From: Chelonoidis abingdonii
Lineage: Eukaryota; Chordata; Testudines; Testudinidae
Length of the DNA: 64,000 nucleotides
Assembly (NCBI RefSeq): GCF_003597395.2
Contig: NC_133770.1
Span: 11,531,046 to 11,595,045 of the forward strand
Direction of reading: 5' to 3'
Of this stretch, positions 45,741 through 55,253 are shown piece by piece; positions within the stretch are counted from its first letter, which is position 1, and each line of letters begins with the position of its first letter. The position numbers and the translations under genes are program-made. Under the pieces are notes generated by a model. The model made no database searches. It was not told where the DNA came from and saw only the letters and a program-made list of their open reading frames with translations.

Positions 45741-46102
45741 TGTGGGACACCTCCTGGAAGCTAATTAGGGCAACATAACCAAGCACAGTGTCTATATTGA
45801 CACTGCATCACTCCAACTACATCACAAAAAGCCCTGTGCCTCTCATTGAGGTGGCTTTATTGTGTTGGCACAGAAGGGATTTACATCAGCAGAAGGAGTG
45901 TTTCACTGTGTACATCTCCAGTGTTTTGTGTAGGAAAGCTGACTTTTATTGACAAGATTATGTGGTGTAGAAAAGGCCTAAGGCACTGAACTCCCTTCGA
46001 GGGGCAGTGCTTAGAACATACCCCTCTCCTTGACTGCTACTGACTACCTTAGGTGGCTCCCCGTCTAGTGTGCTGGCTTTTGTGGATCCCATTCTTAGCT
46101 CT

Positions 46103-46398
46103 GGTCTACACTGGGGAGCAGGAGGGAGAAATTGATCTAAGTTATGCAACTTTAGTTACATGAATAATGAAGCTGAAGTCAATCTAAATATGTTAACTTA
46201 CCACCATGTCTTCACCACAGTCACTCAACTGCTTCTGCTCCCCCATTGACTCCACTGTGCCTCTTGCAGCGGTGGAGTACAGGAGTCTATGGGAGAGCGC
46301 TCGAGGGTTGATTTATCGCATCTAGACTACACACGATAAATTGATCCCCGCTGGATTGGTCACTGCCTGCCAATCCAGCGGGTAGTGAAGACATTCCC
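46103..46398. mobile_element. Second copy of the hairpin-rich foldback element
   Basis: Starts GGTCTACACTGG, ends GTAGTGAAGACATTCCC. It keeps GAAATTGATCTAAG, the GGTGGAGT block and an added perfect hairpin CCCGCTGGATTGG (46347-46359) / CCAATCCAGCGGG (46370-46382). The ATCGAT-rich stem of the 17345 copy is decayed to TTGATTTATCG/CGATAAATTGATC. Confidence 0.7.
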
Positions 46399-46556
46399 AG
46401 AGGTGCATGTCTCTCCCTGTGCATTGTATAGGGAGCCTGAGCACCTAACTCAGGATTTGTGTATTCTACTGTGTGGCTAGACACCTATAAGATAAGTGCT
46501 GCAATGCTCAGCATTGCAACACCTAAGTCCCTTTGTAGATCTGGGCCTAAGTGATT

Positions 46557-47669
46557 TAGTAGCAAGATGTAAGCTTCAAAATGCCTACGTCACTTTTGAA
46601 AATGGGACTTGGGCTCCAAAGTGACTTAGTATCTTTTGAAAATTTTACCCAAGGTTCCTTACCCAGTGAGTTTATAATCTAAATGTAAAGAATAGGCACA
46701 CGGTAATAGACAACATACATTCAAAATGTTACAGGTATTAGACTTGTTAGTTGCATTTTTTCTTTTAGTTTATTCCTTCCCTCAAACCATCTTTCCTCCT
46801 GCCCTTTTCATACAGGAGCTGAACTCAATGAAGTCTTTCTCATGATAGCAGTGGGAGATGGAGCTGACCCTATGCCTTCAAACCTGGTCAGGTTTTCCCT
46901 TCACTAGCAGTCACCCTGGAGTTTGCTACTTGTGAATCAGTTCAGCCTGTCAACCCTCAGTTATCAAGTGTTTGATGAGTTAGTTGCAGAAAAGCTTGTT
47001 ATGTAACAAATTATATAACCGATCTTATCATTCCCAAAGAAGAGAAAGTTTGCAGAAACCATCTGGGAAATAAATGCTTGAATCCTCTGCCAGTTTTTTT
47101 ATAGTTGTATTTTTGTGCAACTGATATTTTGTACATGAATCACATACACAAAGATCAGGTAGAATGCAATGCTAGCTGAAACCGATTTCCTTCAAAGCTG
47201 TCATTCCCAAAGTGCCTGAATGAAAGCAATATTCTCTTATGAATGATGTATATGATCCATTATACATGAGCAGTGCGCTTTTCATCTGAACAGCACAAAA
47301 GCCCTCCACACACAACGAAAGTTTAATTACTCATCTCCTGTTTTGCTTCTCTGGTTGACACAGCAAAGGTATTACAGGGTTAGGCACTCTTTAGGAAGTA
47401 TTTCTTGCGGTGGCGTGGAAACCGTTCTGTGACTGTGGCTGAGGGTCACATGGCCGGGGTTACACCACTTAATTTTGAGAAGCAGTTTGGCACGCTGGAC
47501 GGTGCACACAAACAACTTTTGAGGTTGACTCCCGGCTTTGTTTCTGACCTGTTGCAATTATGTAATTTCCACTGGGCCTGATCCTGTGAAGTGCGAGGTT
47601 CCTTCAGCTCCCATTGAAACTGATGGAGACTGAGCGATTAGCATCATGTAGTTTTGTGCTAATTACAAG
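46557..47669. other. No recognisable feature
   Basis: 46557-46660 has AGTGACTTAG/TTTTGAAAAT repeats that may continue the outer inverted-repeat element. The rest is unassigned. Confidence 0.4.
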
Positions 47670-47880
47670 GGAGTTGCATCTTCCGGGGGGGTTAGGTTCT
47701 GAAGTCAGTGCGTAAGGCGATAATCACATATAGTCAAATGCTCATTGAGTGGAATGGCAGGCGGAATCGCCCGCACTACAGGTACAGTATTAAAATTGTT
47801 ATTTTTCTCTTTTTTGTTTTGTTTTGCCGAGCGTGTATAGTTAAAATCTCATAAGTTAAATACGTCTGTGATGCGACTCC
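47670..47880. mobile_element. Miniature element with GGAGTTGCATC termini
   Basis: GGAGTTGCATC (47670-47680) and GATGCGACTCC (47870-47880) are inverted repeats differing at one base. The interior is non-coding, with GGCGATAATCAC and GGCGGAATCGCCCGC, CpG-rich for the surroundings. Confidence 0.6.
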
Positions 47881-49607
47881 ACTGTATAGCCAAATTGCAT
47901 GTTGAATGGTGCCTACACCAGGAGTAGTCCCACTGAAATCAATGCGATTATTTCTGGAGTAAGTTATTACTCAGGGTGAGTAAAGGTACCCCAGACTGAC
48001 TCTAAATCTACAGCACCATTGAAATTCCACTAACTCTGAAACTGGGGGCATAAGTAATCAACAAGCAAAAGGACACCAACCAGTGGGAAGAGGGAAAACT
48101 TTGCCTGAGGACCCAGGAGAAAGACCTTTTAGCAGCTACCATGCGATCCTTAATGTGAAGCAGGACCTTAGTTTTAGAGCTCAATCCAACTTCCATTGAT
48201 GTCAATGAGAATTGGATCAGACCCATATTCAGGAAAATGAACAACACTGAATTTGTTTGCCTCAGAAGAATGAAGGGCTAAGCTGACCCAGTCAAACTTC
48301 AAAGCAATCACTGCCAGTTGTGGCCTTTGTTATATGGACACTTGTCCATTAAGTATTGGAGCCAAACCAGTTGATGGTTTAATTAGGCTACCAAACAAAC
48401 ATCAGTTGGTACAATTTTTCATCTACTACCAATCTGAAGAGAGTGGGTGTGAACCAGTGACTTAGTTTTTTCACACGCTAGCACCATGGCAGCTGAGTAC
48501 AAGAGACCGTAAGCCAATTTGCCGTTCAGTTTTAGTAACAGTTCAATAATAAGAAAAAGAATATGAGTGATCATATTAATAAGTAAATGTCTGGCTTATC
48601 TTGCAGCAATGAATTATCAGTTGCTTCCTGCAGATATATAAAAGGTGCAAAATTATACTTTTTGCTATATATAAAAATTGAAAGAGTAAATAAATGTCTA
48701 TTTGTAAAAAGACAGTAAATTACTTGTCATTTCCTTCAGCACATGGAATTTACAGGTAATTTTACTGTTATAGTTTTGTAAAATATACTGTGCATGTCGT
48801 CTTATATTAACTGTAATGTCCTTACAGCATAAAGAAAACAGCTACCACCCCCTCATGCCCCCCAGAAAAAAAATCTTATCCAAATACTGCTATCACATTT
48901 TTGGCAAAGTTCCCAGACAGAGATAAAGGAAAGTGGGTACCTGAACTTAATATCCAAAAACGACTGCCTGGAGTTCTACCAATTTTTATGTCATCAGCAT
49001 TCAGTTCAATTGCTTTAGCCAGCAATGAAAAATAAAACAGTGTTTGGAAGGTTTTATATAAAATCAGACACCTTGAAAAAGTCAGTCCTTTGGTTGCTAA
49101 TGTAGGTTTCAAACTGATATGCTTCAAAAGCTGAATAGTGACCCTTTAAACTTAAAAAAGCTTCATGAAGGAGTTGCATGAGTTGGGGATCAGATTAATA
49201 ACTTTATTTTTTACTGTTGGGATTCTCTAATACAAATGGCATTTCTAACTGCTCTACATCTGTTTACAACAGTTTAAAAAACTATGTATAGTCAGAAAGA
49301 ATAATTGAAAAAAATTCAGAGCTGCTTACTTTAAAAAATAAAAGCTAGTATTTTGCCTGTCTTAGCATTGCAAAGCCAGCATAGCCATGGGTGAGTGAGC
49401 TGGGATTTTTTCTGGATTGCATATCAACATTGGCAAAATTATCAGTCAACATCCACGAGTAGAAGCTTGAATCACTGGTGAAGACGACAATGACAGATCA
49501 ATCACAACTTGACTTTCAGCTCCCAACCTGAGGTTGCAGCAAAGGCAGGTCGGGTGGGGGAAAGCTTTAACTTTAGCAAATTTGAGATGCGATAGAAGCA
49601 AAAGATA
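47881..49607. other. Mostly unassigned
   Basis: 47890-47985 and 48165-48225 contain TCCCACTGAAATCAATG-like and CCATTGATGTCAATGAGA-like stretches typical of a small old foldback repeat in sauropsids. No coding signal. Confidence 0.35.
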
Positions 49608-49932
49608 GAAGAGGTTGTGGACTCTCCATCTTTGGAGACTTTTAAAAGCAGGTTAGACAGACGCCTGTCAGGGATAGTCTAGACAATACTTAGTCCTGCC
49701 ATGATTGCAGGGGACAGGAGTAGATGACCTCTCGAGGTCCAGGGCTGGCTCCAGACACCAGCAGAGGAAGCACATGCCTGGTGTGGCACATGCTAAGGGG
49801 CGGCATTCCGTCCATTCTTAGGGTGGCGCAGTCAAGAGGCGGCGTTTGTTTTTGTTTTTTGCTTGAGTCGGCAAAAATGGTAGAGCTGGCCCTGTTAGGG
49901 TCCCTTCTAGTACTTTGAGTTTATGAAAATTA
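49608..49932 (+). repeat. CR1 3' end, interrupted
   Basis: GAGGTTGTGGACTCTCCATC, then CTTTTAAAAGCAGGTTAGACA and GGAGTAGATGACCTCTCGAGG, followed after the nested element by TCCCTTCTAGTACTTTGAG. This is the CR1 3' region in sense orientation, split by 49740-49894. Confidence 0.8.
49740..49894. mobile_element. hAT-type miniature element nested in CR1
   Basis: CAGGGCTGGCTCCA (49740) and TAGAGCTGGCCCTG (to 49894) are inverted termini. Flanks TCGAGGTC (49732-49739) and TTAGGGTC (49895-49902) match at 5 of 8, with only transitions, consistent with an aged 8-bp duplication. Same family as 42612-42978. Confidence 0.8.
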
Positions 49933-51125
49933 AGATGGACTCACACTCATTTTTGCAATGTGGCTTTCTGACTACTGCCTGTACACCCATTTTAGGGTCA
50001 GATTTTGCCATTTTTACTCATGTAGAGTTGTACCTTCCTGCACAAATAATCCCATTGATTTCTTTCACAGATAATAGGTATCTAATGAGAGATGCCATGT
50101 AAATCTCTTGCAGTTAGTGGTGTAACTCAAATTATAGAAATCTGCACTGCATTATTGAAGGCTCAGGGTTGATACTATGATGACAATGATGATGATGGAG
50201 TGGGAGTGGGAGTTGTTGCAGTTGCATGTAACATCAAGTGAAACCTATGGCCTGGGCTGTACTAGATGTCAGGCTACATGGTCATATTGTCACTTTTGGT
50301 CTCAAAACCCATGAATCTTCCCTTCTGTGAGTATGAAGAAGATGAAAGACCCCTTAGACATTTGTTCCCATTTCATGACCTGTACTGTATTCTTTTGAGC
50401 TGTTCTTTGCTATCAAAGCTAGGAATGAAATATAAATCAGCATAACTCGGGTAACTCAAATGTTGGTTTCTTTACACTGGGAACACCACTGAACTCTATT
50501 TCCCATGTAAAATTACAGAAGAAAAAGAAGAATCCGGCTCTTCCTCATTTATTTTCCACAGCCCTTTCCATGCTGTAGTTCGTTAGAATGTGATTTGACT
50601 TTTACATTATTTAGTATTTGCAAGATACATCAGAAGCACAACTCCCTTGACATACTTTAACCATTTGTCATTTCAGGCGGAAAGCACTGAGGGGAAATCT
50701 TTTGAAGTTGTTTGAATATGCAGAGCAATTCTTGCTATTGAATTCCAACTGGGACCATAGAAACACAAAATGGGCTCCGCTGTTTATTTCTTTCTGGTAC
50801 AGCTATGGCGTGAGATTAGCAGATTTAATACAAAACCATAAGACTTCTTGTAACCTTTTCATTTTAGACTTTAGCAATCTCACTCCTAGAAATGCTAAAG
50901 ACAGAATCATAATCACTGACGTATAACATGTGTGATGAAGACTGACTCACTACCAGGCAGGAATCAAATGTACCCTATAGCATTCTACCCACTCTGCAAA
51001 CCTTACATTAAAGAATTTCCTCTTTTTACCATCATACTGGGCTTAAGATTTTTTTTAACTCTTGGTTAACAGTACAGGCTTTCCATACTAGTTGTTACAT
51101 TATATATTTGTACTAAGAGATTCTG

Positions 51126-51128
<3 letters not shown>
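49933..51128. other. No recognisable feature
   Basis: No repeat or domain recognised. The frame at 50702-50926 has no known motif. Confidence 0.4.
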
Positions 51129-51172
<44 letters not shown>

Positions 51173-51182
51173 TTGTGTGTGT
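51129..51182. repeat. (GT)n microsatellite
   Basis: About 20 perfect GT units followed by an imperfect ATGTTTGTGTGTGT. Confidence 0.95.
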
Positions 51183-51207
51183 AAAATTGTGTAATACTTA
51201 AAGGTGG

Positions 51208-51432
51208 AAGTAGGTCAATCAGTGGTTATTAGCCAAAAAGGTCAGAGATTCAACCCTATGCTCTGGGTATTCAAAAGCTTCTGACTGACAGAAGCTGGGA
51301 CTGGATGATAGTGGATCTTTCAATAGATTGCCCTGTTCTGTTCATTCCCTCTGAAGCATCTGGCACCAGCCACTGTTGGAAGACATAGATAGGCCATTGA
51401 TCTGACCCAATATGGCCATTCTTATATTCTTA
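51208..51432 (+). repeat. CR1 3' untranslated region
   Basis: AGTGGTTATTAGCCAAAAAGG marks the ORF2 end, then TTCTGACTGACAGAAGCTGG, TGTTCTGTTCATTCCCTCTG and the terminal GGCCATTCTTATATTCTTA. Sense orientation, complete to the 3' end, 5'-truncated just upstream of the stop codon. Confidence 0.8.
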
Positions 51433-51661
51433 GAGGTCCCGGTCAAAGATCAGGACATTAAAGGCAGAGAGGTCTCTAAGGTTTAATATATATATAAAAA
51501 GACAAAGTCAAATCCTGGTCCTAGAATAATTGTTCTCAAAGTATGTCAGATTAAAGCTACAGCAAGAAATCATAAATTAACAGTAAATATTGATTTGCAT
51601 ATAAGGAGGTTCCAGCATTTAATGATATCAAACTGTTTATAATAACTAATTAGTTAAGCTT

Positions 51662-51720
51662 TGTAATGCCCCTGTCGGGTAGGTAAGTGCTCTCATTTTA
51701 CACGTGGGTAAACTAAGGTC
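51662..51720 (-). repeat. MIR-type SINE core fragment
   Basis: CTCTCATTTTACACGTGGGTAAACTAAGG resembles, in part, the antisense of the MIR core. Very short and diverged. Confidence 0.4.
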
Positions 51721-53249
51721 TGGTCTGTGCACTGACTGGCACCATTTTAATTAAAGTTGTGGGTAGACAAGTTCTCAGGCACTGGGGTCTGACCCCCCAC
51801 ACACTCTGTTACACCAGTTTTACATCTGCATAACTCCATTGGAGCCCAGGAAGTCACACCAGCATAAAATTTGCATCAGAGTGGGGAGTCAGGCCCAGTG
51901 AGTTTAAATATTTTAATTACAGGATTAAGCCAGTGTGCTCTGTTAGGGGTCCTGCAGGGATACGCGGTCACACACAGAGCTGCTGATGTTTTTGAGCAAG
52001 GCCTACAGAAGTTTGTAGACATGCAGGCAGAATGCAGAGTCCTTAATTCCCCTAAAAAGGGGACTCCCCTGCAAAGTTGACCACCTTTGCTGGCTGCTGG
52101 AGAGGAACAGGGCTATGGGATGTAAATATCCATTCCAGGCAGGGCTGTTATCATATCTCTTATTAGATTGCCCAACATTTCCAGTTATAAGCCCCTGCTT
52201 TCAGTTGCTTATAACTTTGTTAAACTTTCAGCATTTGGGCGAGATGTCTGCCACCGGCTGAATTTCATTTGGAAAATGACAGCCAAAATGGTTTGGCTGT
52301 TTTCAAGAATGAGGGTAAAAGAAAAACAAAAAGCATGTCATTCTGTCTAAATTTTTGGTGACTCTTTCTCTGAAAAGTTTTAGCTCCTACCTGCTTTAAA
52401 GCAGAGGCTTGAAATTTGACAGGGGGTGGTCTTTGAGTCAGAGATATGCCCTTTGACATTTCCATGAAAATCTACCCAAATTTGGCAAAATGATAAGCCT
52501 TTGAAAAATCAAAGTACGCACACACACAGAATCGAGAAATGTGTAGATTTTTATAGGTAACATTCTCCAGCAAACATACATGATGGTCACAGGATAAATA
52601 TTGAAATTAAGTACTTGTTAATTATTCTAATCACTAGCAATCATCTTCTATTAACTGTGGTGACATTAGCGTTGAAATGCACGGTTACCATGACAACTGG
52701 ATACTTTTGTTTGATCGGCGATTGTTGTTGTTGTATCGTTTTGGCATCAAACATGAACGTCGATTGCTATGGAAACATCACAGACATTTCATTTTATTCA
52801 GCTCACACTTTGTTACTGAAGAGCCTATTTGCTTGTGATTTGTGAGGAAGCTGTGAACCCTATCAGCAGCCTGATAGATAAGCTGTTAGGAGCAACATGA
52901 GGCCACAGCTTCCCCTCCTGCCCCCCAACAGAAAGAATATTTCACGTTGAGAAACGATCCTCCCATCACCCTCATTAAATTAAAAAAGCCAGATCCTCTG
53001 TTAGCGTGAATTTGGGTAGATCCATTAAAGTCAGTGGAGTTGTGTCAACTGATACCAAGCAAGGATCTGGATCAGCACAGTAGGACCCAGATTTCCCAGT
53101 CAGGATCTGGACCCAATGTGCTAGATATTTTAAAAACACACATGAACCCTGTTGTGATAATTGGGCCTGTAAATTTACCCTTACTGTCAGCTCTACTGTA
53201 AAAAGGAAGTGAAAATTCATCAGATGTCACAATAACCTAGAACAATAAC
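51721..53249. other. Unassigned stretch
   Basis: Contains the GGGCCAGAT-type foldback fragments (51805-51900, 52985-53115) and the X-box pair described separately. 52120-52510 reads like an old repeat or conserved non-coding sequence, but I cannot name it. Confidence 0.4.
52684..52776. promoter_or_regulatory. Pair of RFX-like X-box motifs
   Basis: GTTACCATGACAAC (52684-52697) fits the imperfect inverted-repeat consensus bound by RFX factors (GTTNCCATGGNAAC) with one mismatch in the centre. ATTGCTATGGAAAC (52763-52776) is a second, weaker match 65 bases later. They lie in a stretch with no recognised transposon. Binding and target gene are unknown. Confidence 0.3.
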
Positions 53250-55020
53250 AAATATTGATGGGAAAACCCATGAGAGGCAGATAGATAGACTAAATTAGTC
53301 CAAACAAAAAAGCCGCCTGATATAAATCAAGGATTGTGTTAAGATCGTGCCTGTTAAACAAGAGAAGTGTGGAGCCAGAGATCAGTGAAGCAAAACTGGT
53401 GTGTCAGAATATAGACCTAACTGGTAGACAAATAATGAGAGGATGGGCTATTCCAACTATCACTCCCCTTTGGGGTTCTTAAAGACTTTGGGGGAAAATA
53501 TGGCTACTGGAGCAAGCTTCAGCATCCTGGCTGCCACACCACCATCTCCAAAGACTCCAGATCCTGAGAGATGTCCTGAGCAGGATCAGGCCAGATGACA
53601 TTGCTCCCTCCACCATCTGAATCCTAAATGCCATCTGGGATGAAACAGGATCAGATTTCAACAACAGCAACAACAACTCCAGCCTATCTCTACTAACTTC
53701 TCTTTTCTCCAGAGGACAGCTATTACCATCTTTGATACCATCTAAGAGACTGTCAAACAAGGAAGCCGGGGGGGTTCCTTCTGAAAACTCTCTCCAGCTA
53801 AAGGGAAGGGGAACAAGGGCTGTTGTTAAAATGGAAGCCTTACTTAATACTTTAAATTTCAAATGCTTTAACTGTTTTTCCTTCTTTCCTTTAATAAAAG
53901 GATGTTTAATGGTGTTGTCATAAACAGATAGTAGGAGTTAATAGAACAGAAGTACTTTATATCTCTTTTGACTGTAAAGGGTTAACAAGTTCAGTAAGCC
54001 TGGCTGTCACCTGACCAGAGGACCAATCAGAGGACAAGAATACATTTCAAATCTTGAGGGAGGGAAGTTCTGTGTGTGCATGTTGAGTTTTAATGGTTGT
54101 TTATTGTTACTCTCTGGGTGCTGAAGAGTGACAAGACGTGCAACAAGGTTTCTTTCCAACTCTCCCGAACAGGCTCTTATAAAGTTAAAATAGTAAGTAC
54201 TAAAGTAGATAAGGTTGAGTTAGGCTTATGGTTGTTTTTATTGCAAATGTGATGGGCTGGAAGGAGTTTCATATTGTATTTTGCTGAAAGGATTTTGAAT
54301 TTGTACTTCATAACTAGTGCTGGGATGGGTATTTCCCAGTGTCTCAAGCTGGGGAATACCTCTTAATTTGCAAAAGATTAATTTACTAGTTTGTGTTTCT
54401 CTCTTAATTAAAAGTTTTCCTTGTTTTAAGAACCTGATTGTTTTTTTATTCTGTGAGACCCAAAGAAGAGTGGGTCTGGAACACCATGAAAAAGGGAACT
54501 TGGTGGGGAGAAAGGAGAAGGGGGAGGGAAAGTTAATTCTCTCTGTGTTGAGGATTACTTTCTCTCTCAGGGAGAGTCTGGGAGGGGAGAGAGAAAGGAG
54601 GGAGGAAGGTGAATTTTCCTCTCGGTTTTTTGATTCCAAGGATTTGAATCACACAGTGATCTTCGGGTAAACCCAGGGAGGGGAAGCCTGGGAAGGCAAC
54701 GGTGGGGAAAGGGTTATTTCCCTTGTGTTAAAGAATCCAGAGGAATCGGGTTCCTTGGGGTTTCCCCGGGCAAAGTTTTGGGGGGACGCAGAGTGTACCA
54801 GGCACTGGAATTCCTGGTTGGTGGCAGCGCTACAAGTACTAAGCTGGTAATTGAGCTTAGAGGAATTCATGCTGGTACCCCATCTTTTGGACGCTAAGGT
54901 TCAGAGTGGGGAATTATACCATGACAGGTGTGTTTGCCACGGTATTAAGCAGGCAGAGATCTCTGTATACCAAATCCTGAATCTCTGTTAACACTGTTTA
55001 ATGCTGGACAAGTGACTGCA
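53250..55020 (+). mobile_element. Possible older LTR split by a TGTCAT solo LTR
   Basis: AATAAA at 53893-53898 is followed by AGGATGTTTAATGGTGT, and the continuation GTGTTTGCCACGG appears only after the inserted LTR (53916-54927). Rejoined, this gives a poly(A) signal followed by GT-rich sequence, as in an LTR R-U5 region. The outer boundaries are guesses; no TG/CA ends were located. Confidence 0.35.
53916..54927 (+). mobile_element. Solo LTR of the TGTCAT family, 5-bp duplication GGTGT
   Basis: Starts TGTCATAAACAGATAG and ends TTATACCATGACA. GGTGT at 53911-53915 is repeated at 54928-54932. 1012 bp, plus orientation. It keeps ACCTGACCAGAGGACCAATC (CCAAT box) and GGTGGCAGCGCTACAAG, with subfamily differences in the middle. 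This copy has the best-preserved termini and so defines the family ends. Confidence 0.9.
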
Positions 55021-55137
55021 TTATGTTAATACTTTTACTCCATACATTCCATCTACATTAATACAACAAGCCATTGTCCCTGCCCCAAAGGATGTGCTGT
55101 GTTTTAAGTCTGTTCTTTCTATGGTCACTTGTGAACA

Positions 55138-55253
55138 AGATTGACCAGATGTCCTGATTTTATTGGGACAGTCCCGATTTTTGGGTCTTTTTCTTACATA
55201 GGCTCCTATTATCCACCACCCCCTCCCAATTTCACATTTGCTGTCTGATCGCC
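55138..55253 (-). mobile_element. TA-type miniature element, diverged third copy
   Basis: GACCAGATGTCCTGATTTTA and CAGTCCCGATTTTTGGG are the reverse complement of the interior of the 36630 copy. The right end CTGTCTGATCGCC is decayed. Confidence 0.7.

Larger units (their letters stand above)
41810..45978 (+). mobile_element. PIF/Harbinger DNA transposon, 4.17 kb, inactive
   Basis: Termini GGCCTTATCTACACTACA (41810) and TGGTGTAGAAAAGGCC (to 45978) are inverted repeats, flanked by TTA (41807-41809) and TAA (45979-45981); Harbinger elements insert at TWA. It carries the two genes typical of the group, a DDE transposase (plus strand) and a Myb/SANT-like DNA-binding protein, both broken. A hAT miniature element sits inside the transposase, and the Myb N-terminal part is inverted relative to the rest. 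Low-copy or autonomous relatives should exist elsewhere in the genome. Confidence 0.8.
41785..46556. repeat. Older inverted-repeat element split by the Harbinger insertion
   Basis: GTCCAGATCTGCAAAAGGACTT (shown in part, 41787-41808) faces AAGTCCCTTTGTAGATCTGG (46528-46547). The Harbinger element and a foldback element (46103-46398) lie between these arms, so the outer element appears to be the oldest layer of the nest. Its family is not named. Confidence 0.45.

Noticed and set aside
45436..45786. 116-codon minus-strand ORF
   Set aside because: Antisense shadow of the Myb-like N-terminal sequence on the plus strand.
53479..53862. 127-codon minus-strand ORF
   Set aside because: No recognised domain, and it lies in a possible LTR on the opposite strand to its poly(A) signal.
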